Source: Melitaea cinxia (taxonomy: Eukaryota > Arthropoda > Insecta > Lepidoptera > Nymphalidae). Taken from it: a DNA stretch of 64,000 nucleotides. Position numbers and translations under genes: made by a program. The stretch spans positions 2,543,501 to 2,607,500 of the forward strand of contig NC_059402.1 in assembly GCF_905220565.1 (NCBI RefSeq), written 5' to 3'. How positions within the stretch are numbered: the stretch's first letter is position 1; the number at the start of each line of letters is the position of its first letter. Positions 46,810 through 59,766 of the stretch are shown in pieces. The notes beneath the pieces are model-generated. The model saw only the letters and a program-made list of their open reading frames with translations. It ran no database searches and was not told the origin of the DNA.

Positions 46810-47005
46810 AACATTGATACAGTCTATAACATTCCACTGCTAGACCTCTTTCTCCATTTAGGTTTAGGATCGGAGTTTCATCAACCACGCTGCTTCACTG
46901 CGGGTTGGCGGATACATTCCAAATTATGAGTAGCGATTGCTATTAGTTTTCTATGATAACAACCGGTACCGACAGCTTAACATGCTCTCCGAGGCTAGGC
47001 GTAGC
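46810..47005 (-). repeat. Degenerate tRNA-SINE, 3' half
   Basis: CATTCCACTGCTAGACCTCT, CACTGCGGGTTGGCGGATAC and CATGCTCTCCGAGGC follow the reversed order of the 42786 element. Confidence 0.7.
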
Positions 47006-47374
47006 CCCACGTGGATTATTAAATGTTATAAAACAAAAAACAAACTGTGAAAAAATATGAGTTTTATATAGACTCTGCTTACAATTTACATAATAAAAAG
47101 ATTGCAAACAAACATCAATGAAAGTCCTATAAAATGACAAACCTTGTAGGTCTAATTTATCAGAAATTTATCTTAATTGAGCGGGCAGTGGAAGATGTCA
47201 GGGCTGGCACAGAGGTCGCGGGGAAGGTAGACTTGTTCTAATGTCATATTTGGAATAATATAACTTACTTCGATTAGATGACTTAGTAATATTTACACTA
47301 ACTTATATTAAGAGAAATATGTATTTGTGCGTATGCATGTATGTATGCGAATACATGTAGTGTGTGGGTAAAAG

Positions 47375-47472
47375 AGTTCGCGCCAAAAATGGCGTGAACT
47401 CACGTGTGTTGTGTCCCATAGTCACCACACTGGGCAAGCGGGTTGGTGACCGCAGGGCTGGCTTTGTCTTGG
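47375..47472 (-). repeat. RTE-tailed SINE fragment
   Basis: GCGCCAAAAATGGCGTGAAC to TGACCGCAGGGCTGGCTTTG. Confidence 0.82.
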
Positions 47473-48254
47473 CATTCTTCATATATTGTTTTTTTTTTTT
47501 GTAAAAACAAAAAACTAAACTTCAAATAGTAAATGGACAATAGGTGGAACTAACTTTTCAAATTTTTATCCTTTTATACTATAGGTATACTCTTTGTACG
47601 TGTGTTATTTTTTTTGAAGATGTTAGTTGTAAATAACATCTTTGAAAAAATCGGAAAAAAATCTATAAAACTTTTTTGTAATAAATTGAAAACCCTGTAC
47701 AGTTATAATAAACCGTATTGATGAGATTGTATGGAGCGTTTGAGGAGTTCGCATTAGTAATAGACATTCTAGGTTAATTAATTTATGATGATATTCAATA
47801 TGGCCTATCTTGCGTTGATGTTGTAAGCTTACGTTGGCCAGACGCTTATTATTGTTAGTGTTTTTGTTTGGCAAAAAAGGCTTAGCTGATTGGGTAAGAA
47901 ATATATACTGCATTAACTATACTTTACTTTATAGACGTACATTATAATTAGGTAACAGTAAATTTAAATTAATAATAAACTGGACGTTATAATAGATGTC
48001 CTAAATCACCAATTGATTAATCACATTGTTGTTAATTAAGTAAATGTTAGAAGTGTTATCCAAATACGTATAAAGTATCCTCAATTATAAACATTTTCAT
48101 TCAAAGCAGATTCTCAGTAAAGATATATTTTACATCAACTAAAGGAAAGGACATAATGAAAACACTAAGTACGTAGCGTTCATACTAATTGCGTTTTATA
48201 TTATATATATTATATGTATTATTACTTACAAATAATACTTAATATTATATTTTA

Positions 48255-48850
48255 TTAACTAGCTGATACTCCTAACTTCGCATACTTTACCTATTATATA
48301 TTTTTACTCTCTTTAATAACTCCATTTCTAGACAGTCTAGATGAAATCTAGAGTTTAAGGAAGACCTCCAGGGTTACAACCAACAAGTTTTGTGTGATAT
48401 CGGTGCCTATATAGCTAGTTATCGGTCGATAAATTTTGTTACATGCAAAGTTTCATTTCAATGTAATAAACTTGAAAGTACAGTTTGGTAAGTACCTTTC
48501 TTATACTTTGTTGTGCATTGAAACAAATTTAAAATAACTGACAGAGTGCTTATAAAAAGAGAAATTAAAGTTTTATATTAACTAGAAAAAAAAACCTAAA
48601 ATCTAAAACCTGACCACGATAAAAAAAAATATTACGTACTTTATGTCTTATAGAGGACGCCACATTGAATATAATGTGACACCATATAGCCTATAACTAG
48701 CAGACAATTAAGGCGCATCTAACGATATCTCATTTGTCTAAAAATGACAAGTAATTTGGGAGATATGAGGGAACAGATGAACATACATACATACACACAT
48801 TCATACACATATTTACTTGTAAAATTATATAGCTCCTTTTGGGTTTGCCG
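48255..48850 (+). repeat. Decayed 'CTAGCTGATACT...' repeat region
   Basis: ACTAGCTGATACTCCTAACT with CAAAGTTTCATTTCAATGTA resembles the ends of other 'CTAGCTG' repeats. It finishes with ACATACATACATACACACAT. Boundaries are uncertain. Confidence 0.4.
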
Positions 48851-49069
48851 TAGGCAGTTAAAAATAAATCTACGTGGACAGAACCTCGGGTAGGATTAGT
48901 ATAAAAATAACATCAAAATCGTTTTTTGTAGGTAGATAAAAATGAGTAAGTTTTATAAATAAAACAGTCGTCACGAAGCGATACATTTGACAAATATGAA
49001 CACGGTAGTATGTGATTCATTTCAACTCTTCTCTTAAGCTTAGTATGCTTTGAGTTGTATTTCATCAGT

Positions 49070-49450
49070 TCAGCCTATTGCAGTCCATTGCCGGACATAG
49101 GCCTCGCCAAGTTCGCACCAGACATCCCGATTTTCCGCAATCCTCATCCAGCCTACACCGGCAATCTTACGTAGATCGTCGGTCCAACGGGCCGGAGGAC
49201 GTCCCACACTGCGTTTGCCAAGACGCGATCTCCACTCCAGGACCCGTCTTCTCCAACGGCCATCGGTCCTGCGACACAGATGACCAGCCCACTGGCACTT
49301 CAACTTGCTAAATCAGTCGGCTATGTCGGTTACATTCATTCTCTCCCAGATAGTCTCATTTCTAATACTATCTTTGAGAAAAAACCCAAGCATAGCCCGT
49401 TTCGTTGCACGTTGAGCGACTTTAAACTTGTGGACCAGTCCCTTCGTCCT
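49070..49450 (-). pseudogene. RTE-clade LINE, 3' end of reverse transcriptase ORF
   Basis: The minus-strand frame runs from about 49450 (LVHKFKVAQRATKRAMLGFF) through ERMNVTDIAD, one TGA, FSKLKCQWAGHLCRRTDGRW, RSVGRPPARWTDDLRKIAG, to GEAYVRQWTAIG and a stop at 49070. This is the usual C-terminal end of RTE elements. It is 5'-truncated, with one nonsense codon, so dead. Its last about 55 bp are also the tail of the SINEs at 3542, 14678, 22791 and 44099. Confidence 0.88.
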
Positions 49451-51127
49451 GTTGTTGAGTTTTATTTACAGTAATTCTTATAATGATGTGTCTGCACTAA
49501 CTGAAATGTGTACTCACTTAGGTCGTCAATTAATTATATGAGGCTCGAAAGGCGGTGAAGGTTCGAAATAACATCACGAAATATCACAAGGTGAGGGAAG
49601 AGGTGTATTGAGATTAACGTGTATTTATTTTTCGTTAAACGCGTGACTTATTAACCCAAAAAAACCGCAACAAACCTGTCATCCTGTAACTAAATAAATA
49701 AAATGTATGTTTTTTTACTAACCTAGTGATACAAAAAATGTACCACTTGGTAGAGTCACTGCATCAGCTAGGAGTTACGTGTGAACTAGATCAAGATCGA
49801 AAACAAAACAAAACAAATGTCACAAGAAGGATCGACTCCATTTGCTAGCTAATACTGCACACATTCCGTTTCCAGTCATTTTTTTTTTGCATGGAAACTT
49901 TATTTAGTTCTGTTGATACAATGAAAACTTATCTGTTTCAACATGGCATTAGTATGGAGAGGAGCCTTATGAGGAGAGAATGAAATTGAATTGGGATTGA
50001 ATTGGGAATGAAATTGAATTGGGATTGAAAACATTTTATACAAAACTTGACATTTTAAAAGTTACTTAGAGAAAAACTAAGAAGAAAAGCTGGTCTAAAT
50101 ACCTATATGTATGTGGATATTCACATAACCTTACACCTTAAAGTTGGTACGTTATTCCTATTACGATCTTCCTGGTCGCAGAAGGTCGAGGTTTGTTTCC
50201 TTTTCCTTTTAGTATTTACTTTGAATTTTCTGTTAAATGTAGTATGATCTCATTTTTAACCGACTTTAAAATATGAGGATATGTTTTCCGAAACTTATTC
50301 CGGGATGGCGAGATGTCCATTACATTTGTTTTTGGGTTAAGTTTCGATAATTGTTAAATAAGGCTTTTATTGTTACTGATCTATGGAAATTATATAGATA
50401 GCAGTAATTTTATTCAAATCTACATTTAGAATTGATGAATTCTCAAAGCTGGTACTTTTTAATATGAGTAGATTTATAAATATTGTTACTTAAAAAAAAA
50501 AAAAAAATAGGTATGCGGCATATTATTTCATCTATAAAAGGTTTTTTTTTTTATTTAATGCATTCGATTATTTTCATTTTTAGCTATTCAAAACAGACGA
50601 CAATACAGACAACCTTTTACATTAAAATTATTATTACACTACGATTTAAAAATTATGAACCTGAACGATAAACATTAACTTCGCTGATCTTAAAAACGTG
50701 CTCGAACAATCCTTGTGGGTGATTAACCCATTTGTATAAACATTAGAGCCTTACACACCATATTATACATAATTACAATACTGCGACCTTGTGCCTTGTC
50801 GACTGTCGAGAAATTGCTTTTTACGTGTTGGGGAACTTTTCCTGTCAATTTTTACATATAGGTAGGTGTTACAATTTTTTTTTTCATATGTACATATATT
50901 CAATATGACATCTTTATTATAGTAACTTCATAAACTCATGTCTACATAGTAGATGATCTGTTTTTCTTCTAAAGATTGATGGTTAAACGTGTTCTATCTG
51001 TAAAGATACAGTACTTTGTCAAGCTAGAACGATAATTTTATTGTAAACATTTGGATTTTACTCTTTTACCATAAGCTCTAAATCGTTTGAGAGTTTCACG
51101 TTGATATCTAAGCTTCTTCTATTGACC

Positions 51128-51620
51128 AATATAAAACCCGAACACGGTGTTTCAAATGGAAAACGTGATGACACAGCGAGCTCTCACTCGACCAGTCTCG
51201 GCTGACGCCAGTTTTTGCGCCAGTTTACCGCCAACGCTTATACGGGATTCATGTCAACGGACAGCGCGACGGTTACTGGCCGTTAACAAACGTCAGAATA
51301 TATTCCTTTTTTAAATTAATGTGACAGTAACACTTTTTTTAGAAAAAAAAAAAAAGTTTAGTCATTAGACAGCGCAACGGTTACTATCCCTTAACAAATG
51401 TTAAGACTTTTTTTAAATTAATGTGACAGTTTTTTTTAGAAAAAAAGGGTTTTAACCGTTCGTAAACTTGCGTCATAGTTTAAGTGATTGATAAGGTGAT
51501 AACAAGGATCGATATATGAATGTTGTTAAAGTTTTATAATAAAAGTTTGGGAGTTTTCGTAAAGTGATGCAGCGGGAATGTGCATTGGATGTATTGTAAT
51601 CGAGTTTTGGCTTGAACAAG
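51128..51620 (+). promoter_or_regulatory. Candidate alternative promoter and non-coding first exon
   Basis: TATAAAA lies at 51130-51136. About 150 bp of unusually GC-rich sequence follows (51165-51300), then a strong splice donor, AACAAG|GTGAGT, at 51620/51621. The longest ATG frame into the donor is only 14 codons and is in the wrong phase for the 45037 exon partner, so a leader exon is more likely. No transcript evidence is available. Confidence 0.3.
51258..51448 (+). repeat. Tandem duplication of about 95 bp
   Basis: GACAGCGCGACGGTTACTGG...TTAATGTGACAG...TTTTTTTAGAAAAAAA (about 51260-51353) is repeated as GACAGCGCAACGGTTACTAT (about 51369-51448), with small gaps. Confidence 0.85.
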
Positions 51621-53099
51621 GTGAGTGCCTTCGCAAACTGAGGTCGCTGACTCAAAGTTGCACTTGACTTTTGGCTACTTACCCCTAGTTGCTTATTTTT
51701 TAATATACTCCATAATTTATAGCAGCACCATATGAAGTCATAAAATATATATGTTGATACTTTTTTCTGTCTCAAAAACAATGTATGTCACAAAACATTT
51801 AAGATAGGTATGAAATAAAAAAATGTTTGTATTAAAATAAAATATTAAATACATATAGTTTTATTTTCAGAAACGACACACTCAAAGCACACTTTCACAG
51901 TCTTACTAAAAATAAAAAAGTCAAGGCACATTTCTGTTTGAAGCATTCGATTCGCCGAAAACACAAAATTAGGTCACATGCACACTTGCAATATTTATAA
52001 TTAGAAATACCATAAATACACTAAGGTCATTCATGCGATCCTATAAAGAAATTTAAAAAAAAAGAAAAAATATAACGTAAAAAAGTAGGTTATAGAATAT
52101 TTTTTTCATCTATTGGGCACGATAAAATCAACATTGTTCCAACTAGTTTTAAAAGTGTTCCCAAGCTAGATTATACAAGTTTCATCAAAGAAAAAATATG
52201 CAAATGTTAAAAAACCGTAACTTTTAATGGTGCTTATCATCAAATCGCCGTGTAAGAAGAAAAAAACGACAAACTGCGAGCTTAACCCACACACGAAGAG
52301 TGTCATAATATTTAACAATACATATTTTTTTTTATGTTTTATTTATATGACAGACGGAATATAAGTAAAAACACAAAATATAACATACTTCTTATATTAA
52401 CGTAAAATTAAAATGTATTTATTTCATGTTTCAACATTTCAAAAAATGGACGGAAAATGGAAAAAATGCGTTAAAATTATTTTATATTAATTATTTTATA
52501 AATATCTAGTCAATGTATGACCTTTTTTTTCTTTTATCACATTTTGTTGTACCACAGATCTATAAAAATAAATCAATTCGTTACTCTTTGATAGACTTGA
52601 TTCTTTACGTTTTGGTTTCAATCGTAATTGATTCTCGATAATAATTAATTATTTGTCAAGATTTGTATCTTACTCCTCTGATTCACAGCTTAGGTCACTG
52701 ACACTTCCTTTAAACTTGCGGTATAATAACTACTTAAAAAGGAATGTTGTACATATACCAACGTTTCCACGTATTTTTTTTTAATTATATGATGCGAAAT
52801 ACAAACTTAAAAAAATAGTTTGAGATATTTTTCAAAAGAAGATTTACTTTATTTGAAAACTTTTTTAATTAATGTACCCAGCTGATTCTAATAAAAAAGT
52901 AGGTATAGCTTGACTTTTTTGATTTAATTTTGAAAATCGGTCTACATAGATATTGTATTATGTAAATATAATTTCATTTAGAATATTATATAAATAAGTA
53001 CCGCATTTAGCTAGACATGATGTAGGTACATAACAGTAGTCCTAATTAAAAATGAACAATAAAAATCACAGCTTTTGAAATCGAACCTGTCCAAAACGG

Positions 53100-53245
53100 C
53101 TTTTGTATGTTTTTTTTTTTTAATTTATGTTTGGTAGGTCTGAGAATAGGTCGTAAGCTATTTTTTATAACTCTAGGTGATAATGATATTTCTATCCATA
53201 TGACAGAACAACGTTTGCCGAATCAACTAGTTTATATATATAAAA
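53100..53245 (-). repeat. 'CTAGCTGACTCGGCAAACG' repeat, reversed
   Basis: GGTCTGAGAATAGGTCGTAA and CAACGTTTGCCGAATCAACT-AG. Confidence 0.7.
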
Positions 53246-53989
53246 GTTTTAATCTTAAATTCCACCGAAGTGTATTTGTGTAAGAAATATATATATTAAA
53301 TAGCAATCAATTATAAACGGCCTTCGTTTTTATTGACGATTGAGGTAACTGGAGCAAATCTTCGTGTATCGTAAATCGTAATATGCCGACTTGTAGAAAT
53401 GTTTCGGACTTACATTGATGAGAAATGTTGATATTTTTTATTATATATTTTTTATGTTTTTTTATTATATTATAATATAGAATTATATGTACATAAAAAT
53501 AATATCAGTAATCAAGTCAACGATAGCTAATATTTCGTATTCAGCCATTTTGACACTAACGTGAAAAGGGCTTATAAGTTGTATATTTGTATAAAAAGCA
53601 GATTGTTTTTTTTTTTGTTTGTAAGTAAAAGAAAATGTTAAAATCTTTCTCAAATCGCATGACGCATCTAGTTTGAAGTATTTTAAAATTAAGAGCACAT
53701 TTTAAAGCCTTTATTATCACCACGAATCATCGGAACCTACGTAAAATTAACCATAAATGAAAATCGATCATATCGAAATTTAAAGCCAAAGAAAACACTA
53801 AGGACATTATTTTATTGTTACTTACCTATACATAGTTTATTTAGATTTCCTGTTAACTATTATTTAAAGGAAAACAGCTTGTTTACTGTAATTAAATGAG
53901 TACCCGTCGAACTAATCGTATGTAGGGTATCATAGAATTGAATAAATATTATTTCCTTAAAACTTATATAAATATTTATATATTCTGAC

Positions 53990-54260
53990 GACGGGTTAGT
54001 AGAGTGGTCACAGCAACTACGTATTGTGCTACCGGTTGCATGTTCGATCACCGTTGTAGACAAATATTTGTACGAGATGATAATTTATTGTTATGGTCTG
54101 AGCATTTGTGGTAACATTGTGTTTGTTGTCGGGTTCAACACAAATACGAACGCCCAAAACACGATAAATATTTGTATGGTCAATCGCATCGAGCCTGTAA
54201 CATCCAACTGCGGGGTATAGGCCTCTCTCCATATAGGAGAAGGACTGGAGCTTAATCGTG
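53990..54260 (+). repeat. tRNA-SINE, degenerate
   Basis: Head ACGGGTTAGTAGAGTGGTCA and GTTGCATGTTCGATCACCG; tail CTGTAACATCCAACTGCGGG, ATAGGAGAAGGACTGGAG. Confidence 0.75.
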
Positions 54261-56934
54261 GTGGATTTTTATGTGTGGTGCTTGTCGTGTAGTTAAATTT
54301 GGACGATTTGACGACTAGTTTTTGAACTATCCCTACTAATTGTTTAAATGACATCTATACTTATGATGACTATGACATCTAGTATTTAATTGACATCGAC
54401 TACGTTGCTAACAGTTTTATTTTATTGCATTTCGATGTGAATCTCCCAATTCGACAGTATATATGTAAGCATGTTCGGGGATAACTTCGTCGTTTATGAA
54501 TCTCTCTGATCTGATCTGATCTTTTTCGTTTGCTCGCAAACACATTTTGTATCAGAAAAAGCACAAATATTGTATATAGCCTAAAAATGTTACATACTAT
54601 ATAAGCCGTTCGCTTGTATCCATCCAGTACATCCAACAAGCTCAAATTAAGCAAAGACAAGTCTAGCGTTTCTCATTGAATCATGGTTATCCTACTAACG
54701 CAAAGGACGATTGACTCACATTAAATAAATATTTTAATTAATGATGTCACTGTAATGTTAACTTGTATCGGTACTCGATGTTATTGTATCTGCCGGTTGT
54801 ATAATAGTGCATTGTTCGTAATTTAAGTAATTTTATTTATAAGTACAAATTTTTAAAATGTGAAATGATTAGTTTAGGAACTCGCATAGTAATATGGCAA
54901 AGTATAAATATATATTATACAAAACTTTTCAAATTTTCAGTCACTATGAATACTTGATTCTACGGAACTTACTGCGTTTGTCATTTAGATTGTCCGATTT
55001 TAGTTTTGACGTGGAGTCATTCATCGCCATGGCATGACGTCTGCAACGTCACCGAAATATCGAGCTTCCAAATAACAATCGTGTAAGTCCCCTAGAATCA
55101 AAAGTATTATACAGAATGCTCGACCCCTAACTGTGTTCCTTCAAATGGAAGGTTTTGTTAATGTTATAGATCACGTTCAACATGAAAAAAAACCTAGCCT
55201 AATTCAAAATTTTACCATGTCCTAATATACGAGCTCAGGTATTTCTTTTTCCAAACTATAAATCAAACAGGTCATCGAAATCTCTTTCATTTCCTGCTGA
55301 TAATTCTATCCGCAACATACGTGCATAAATTATAATATAACTCGCGTTAAATTTTATCAGTATTGAAATTGGGCTTAAATGAAAACGAATTCAATAATTA
55401 ATTGTTATTAAAAAAAGAAATAATAATACGATCGCTTCTCTATCCCTAATTCACCCTCAATCAAATTTTGGTCAGTTTTTATTACTCACAGTACAATATT
55501 ATATAGCCCCATTACCTTCCTCATTAAACACCATGATTCATAGGAATTAATTAAAAGTACCCTAACTCAAAATAAAAAATTTAACAAACAATCCAATTTC
55601 GCATGTATTCACGTTAAGTTCAAAATCGTATTTATAATATTAGTAGTATACAAATTTTATGACTTACTACGTGGCATGACGCTTAAGGGTCAGTACCCTA
55701 AATTAGTATAAATTCGATTCATATCACTGTTAATACTGTTATACTCGTACCTACCTAGTGACATATAAAGCAAAAAATAACTGCGTAATTTGATTTAACA
55801 AATTTAGTTCAAACATGTCACGTCACATACGTACTACGACGTATAATTCCATTTCTGTTTGTATATTCAATGCTTGATAATGAACTAACTTGTATTCATT
55901 TTATTTAAAGGGCTATAACCTATATATGGCTAGGTCGTAGTCACATTATGTAAGGATTATTTTAAAAATAAAAAAGATGTATCTTTTATAGTCCATGAGC
56001 TCACATGCAGTATTGATATTTATTCAAATGAATGAATTAATTAAAAATGGATGATTTTTAAATTAAATTACAAGTTACAAAATTATTAAAAACAAGCGGT
56101 TTCCTGGTTCGTTGCGTACTTATCATATTAACAATATATATTGCACAAAACAAAATACTGAAAGTATACAAGAAAACATATATCAATGTAGTTCTCGAAT
56201 GGTTCTTAAAAAATGGTTATTTTACTTTTATGAAAATTATATCAAATTAATTTAAGACAGTAACTTGGGTCTACATACAGCATTAGCGTCTAAAAAATAA
56301 CAGTAAGAAAACTTAATTGATGCAATCGAGTACTTTTGTGGTGATACGCGCACAACTGCAAATCTCTAACACGTTATATACATATATCAATACAATATGT
56401 ATATATTCAAAATTGTTAACAATATGTAAAAAGGTTTATTGCATCGCTGTTGACCCGTGCCTTATCACTTTTAACATTTCAACATTGAGAAATATATATC
56501 GCTAAACCATGCGTTTTTATTTTTTTATTTTTACAATAACATTTACGGAGTTTTATGAACTGTCGTAAGGCCAACGATATAAAAATGAATAGTTAAAAAA
56601 AAAAAACTAGAAATTATATTTTTTATATAAAAAAAAAATCTATATAAACCTAATAAATACAGGCTTATACGTTTTAAAGTTATTATATCATTTAGTCCGG
56701 TAAAAATATCATGTAAAAATCTAATCTAAAAATTCAGCTCTGTCGGAGTTTTCGTTATTTGATCTGTCCAATTTTACTACCTATTTAGCATGGATAAAAG
56801 TTTTCTGATGAACCTATTTTTTCTTTCTCTCGATTTTATGGCTTATGTGCCAGTATTATTCTCATGACATTGAGATGAGAAAGAGTTCTTAAATTTTTTT
56901 TGTAGTTTATTTTTATAGTCCAAATCTACACTAA

Positions 56935-57110
56935 TATTATAACGCAGAAAAGTTTGTTTGTTTGTTTGTTAAACGCGAAAATTTCAAGAACTACTAGATC
57001 GGATTGATTTTTTTTTGCGTTGGATAGCCCATTTACCGAGGAAGCCTATAGCCTATTTTTTTCTCAAATTAACGCGTATGAAACCGCGCGGCACATCTAG
57101 TGTAGTATAA
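56935..57110 (+). repeat. 'ACTAATATTATAACGCAGAAAAGTTTG' repeat
   Basis: It has a GTTT run, ACGCGAAAATTTCAAGAACT, CCTATAGCCTATTTTTTTCT and CGCGCGGCACATCTAGTGT. It is a family common in insects; no other copy is in this window. Confidence 0.5.
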
Positions 57111-57659
57111 GTTATAGTGAGTCAGTTGTGTAAACAGCTGAGTAAATATGCGTAATGAGTTTACCCAACAATGGTCATTAATGTACCGTACCTGTTTAAA
57201 TACGATTTAGTTTATCTTTGTTTACGATCAATATTGATAACTTGTTTGAATAAAAATTTGAAGAAAGCTCATTTCAAATCACATATTATGTACTTTTACG
57301 GTGTATTTTAGAATTATAATTAAGGTTACCAACATTGTTTATTTTCTCAAAAAAAATGTCTGTATCATTTTTCTTAACAGACATTTTTTTTTTTAATTTT
57401 TAATTATATCTAGTTCAGCAATAATTTATATTTGAAACTACCAACGTTTCTCTCTTATCATTTGAACGAACTTACGAAGCCCCTAATTTTTATAAACCCT
57501 GAGCTTGCGGACTTAGTCTGGAACTTTAGTCTGGAAGGACGAATACTTGTAAAACATTGTTTACATTACAAATATATTCACTAAGACTTTATTAAATAAC
57601 TCCGTTCCGTACAGATTGCTTGTGAACTCCATATAATAATAAACGCTATAGAAACAACG

Positions 57660-57800
57660 ACTTCTAATCGGATTTAGATCCTGTGTCGGGGTAACAAAAA
57701 ACACAAAACACAAGCACAAACGCCCATTTGTAATCTGAATACATGCGGGGATCAGCATCAGCAGGGGAGGGCATCAGCAGCTGTTCGCTGTGACTGTTGA
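57660..57800 (-). repeat. tRNA-SINE fragment
   Basis: CTGTGTCGGGGTAACAAAAA, AACACAAGCACAAACGCCCA and TGCGGGGATCAG. Similar order to 28990-29110. Confidence 0.5.
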
Positions 57801-58763
57801 AGCAACACGCTACAAGGCAGGCTATAAAACTAGTTCATTTTATATTGCTATTAGAATTAATATACTTAGTTATGGAACTCATAGTTAACCACAGTACCGT
57901 AAAGTTGAATCGCATGAAACGACCGCTCCTAGCCCTTATGTCAAATAAAATATCTATTACTCATTCAGGTAAGCAATATGAAACACATTTGTTTTGCGAG
58001 GGTGAATAAAAATAAAACAAAAAATTAAGATTTTAAGATAAGAATTATGTGGTGTCATGGGACACCAGGACCTTCAGATAGTATAGAAGCAACACAATTT
58101 GAAGAAAAAAAAAATGTTGAATTTTATGTATATTTTCTAGTTCTTGGTTTTTTTTTTTATTTTGTTGTTTGGTTTTTTATCAGGTACATAAAAATTTTAG
58201 GAAATTTAGTATTTTAAAAAACAAATACCGTAAAATAAAATAAACAAAAACAAAATAATAATAATTAAAATAATAATAATTCAAACTATTAAGTGAAATA
58301 AAAAAACATGTGGCTTTATTTATTTTTGTCGACAGTATAAAATTACATAAATAATTAAAAAAAAAGTTTACTAGTAATATTTTAACTTTTTAAACAACGA
58401 CCTCTTATTTAAATGCGCTAAAGAATAAACTAAACTTTTCCTTTAACTTTAATCATCAACATAACGTCGCGAGATTTAAATACTCGCGTTTATTTATTTT
58501 TAAAATTTTAGTATTAAAATCAATCAGATCAAGTTATTTAAATTACTTGTTTACGTCTACATACGTAGTTATATAATCGACTGAGAAATTACCTCGACCT
58601 TGCAGGAGATCACAGCTAAATCATACTGCTTTCGAGTGGCGTTGGGTTTTTGTTAAGCTAGCCAGAGATCCTAGAATGGATTTATTTATTTATTTTTTAA
58701 GGATCTTTAAGGATCCTGATCTTATAAGCGCATTCCCGACCCTACTCCTGGGTAAGGCCAGCA

Positions 58764-59711
58764 GGCCTAGCATGCGCGCCACGACAAAATTTTGTCTACC
58801 CCTTTTCTCGTATTATCTCTCTATGTCTACAGTAGCTAACATGCGTGCACGCGATACTCTTCTCGTTACGTCAAGAAGAGATAATCATTAAATTTTAGTG
58901 ATCTGTGATATTTATCTCTACGGAAGCTAACATGACATCGTAATTTTGTCGAATTTTGTCGTTTTAGGAAGAGAAACTTCTCGTCTTCAATATTATCGAC
59001 GAGAAAGACGATAAATAAAAAATAAATAAAACCGGGTGCCTATTTTAATTTTAATAATAATAATAATAATAATACTTTATTTCAGACCAAAGTATAAGTC
59101 CATATTGGGTTAGTACAACAAGACAAGACAACATTCAGAATAAAAAACAAAACAAAATTATATTAAAAAAATCAATAACTAAAAATAAAATTAAATAGAA
59201 TAAAAGTAAAATCAATAATCAAAAAAAAAAAAATTCAAAAATTCAAAAAATTTTAAAAATTAAAAAAAAAAAAACAAACAAACAAACAATGCGTGATAGA
59301 ATTACAATTATCTAATGTGCGACAAGATATAAAGCACAACCCGAGCATATTGTTTTACATATATAATTAAATTCATTTACTTACGCCGTTTTATTTTCCA
59401 TATTAGATTTTTTAAATTAGATATACACTTTTTATCTTAGCCAAAAGGCCGAGAACATTGTTAAATAAAACATGTGTCACTCGTTTGAAATTGGTCAATA
59501 ACCTTGTAAATTCAACTTTACGACATAAGAAATAAGAATGATATTCAGTTGTGATTATGGTTGATAATGTTTCTCTACTCGACAAGGCGAAGTCTTCGGA
59601 AGAGAATTTTGTCTCTCGTAGTGCGCATGTTAGGGTAATCGAGAAAATACTCGATGTAGACATTATCTCTCTCTCTCGTCAAGAGATATCTCGTTGTATG
59701 CATGCTAGGCC
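58764..59711. mobile_element. Inverted-repeat element with U2 snRNA piece, copy 1 (948 bp)
   Basis: It begins GGCCTAGCATGCGCGCC and ends GCATGCTAGGCC, so the outer 12 bp are perfect inverted repeats. Further in, CTAACATGCG and ATGTCTACA motifs also face each other. It contains AAT runs and long A-rich tracts. It sits inside a SINE of the 'GCTTGCGATGCT' family: the SINE 5' part is at about 58585-58763 and part of its 3' half at 59712-59766. No transposase frame. Confidence 0.82.
59419..59455 (-). ncRNA. U2 snRNA 5'-end fragment (copy 1), not a gene
   Basis: The reverse complement contains TTCTCGGCCTTTTGGCTAAG-AT, identical over 22 bases to the 5' part of U2 snRNA. It continues as ...GTGTATATCT, close to U2 AAGUGUAGUAUCU. 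The rest of U2 (branch-site recognition, Sm site) is absent. Confidence 0.8.
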
Positions 59712-59766
59712 GGCAGGAGTGCGCTTGTGATGCTTGTGATGTCGCAAGCATCTATATATACCTGCA

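Noticed and set aside
57797..58009. 70-residue frame whose end carries a CAG|GTAAGC donor-like site
   Set aside because: No acceptor, no promoter, no similarity I recognise, and the composition matches the AT-rich background.
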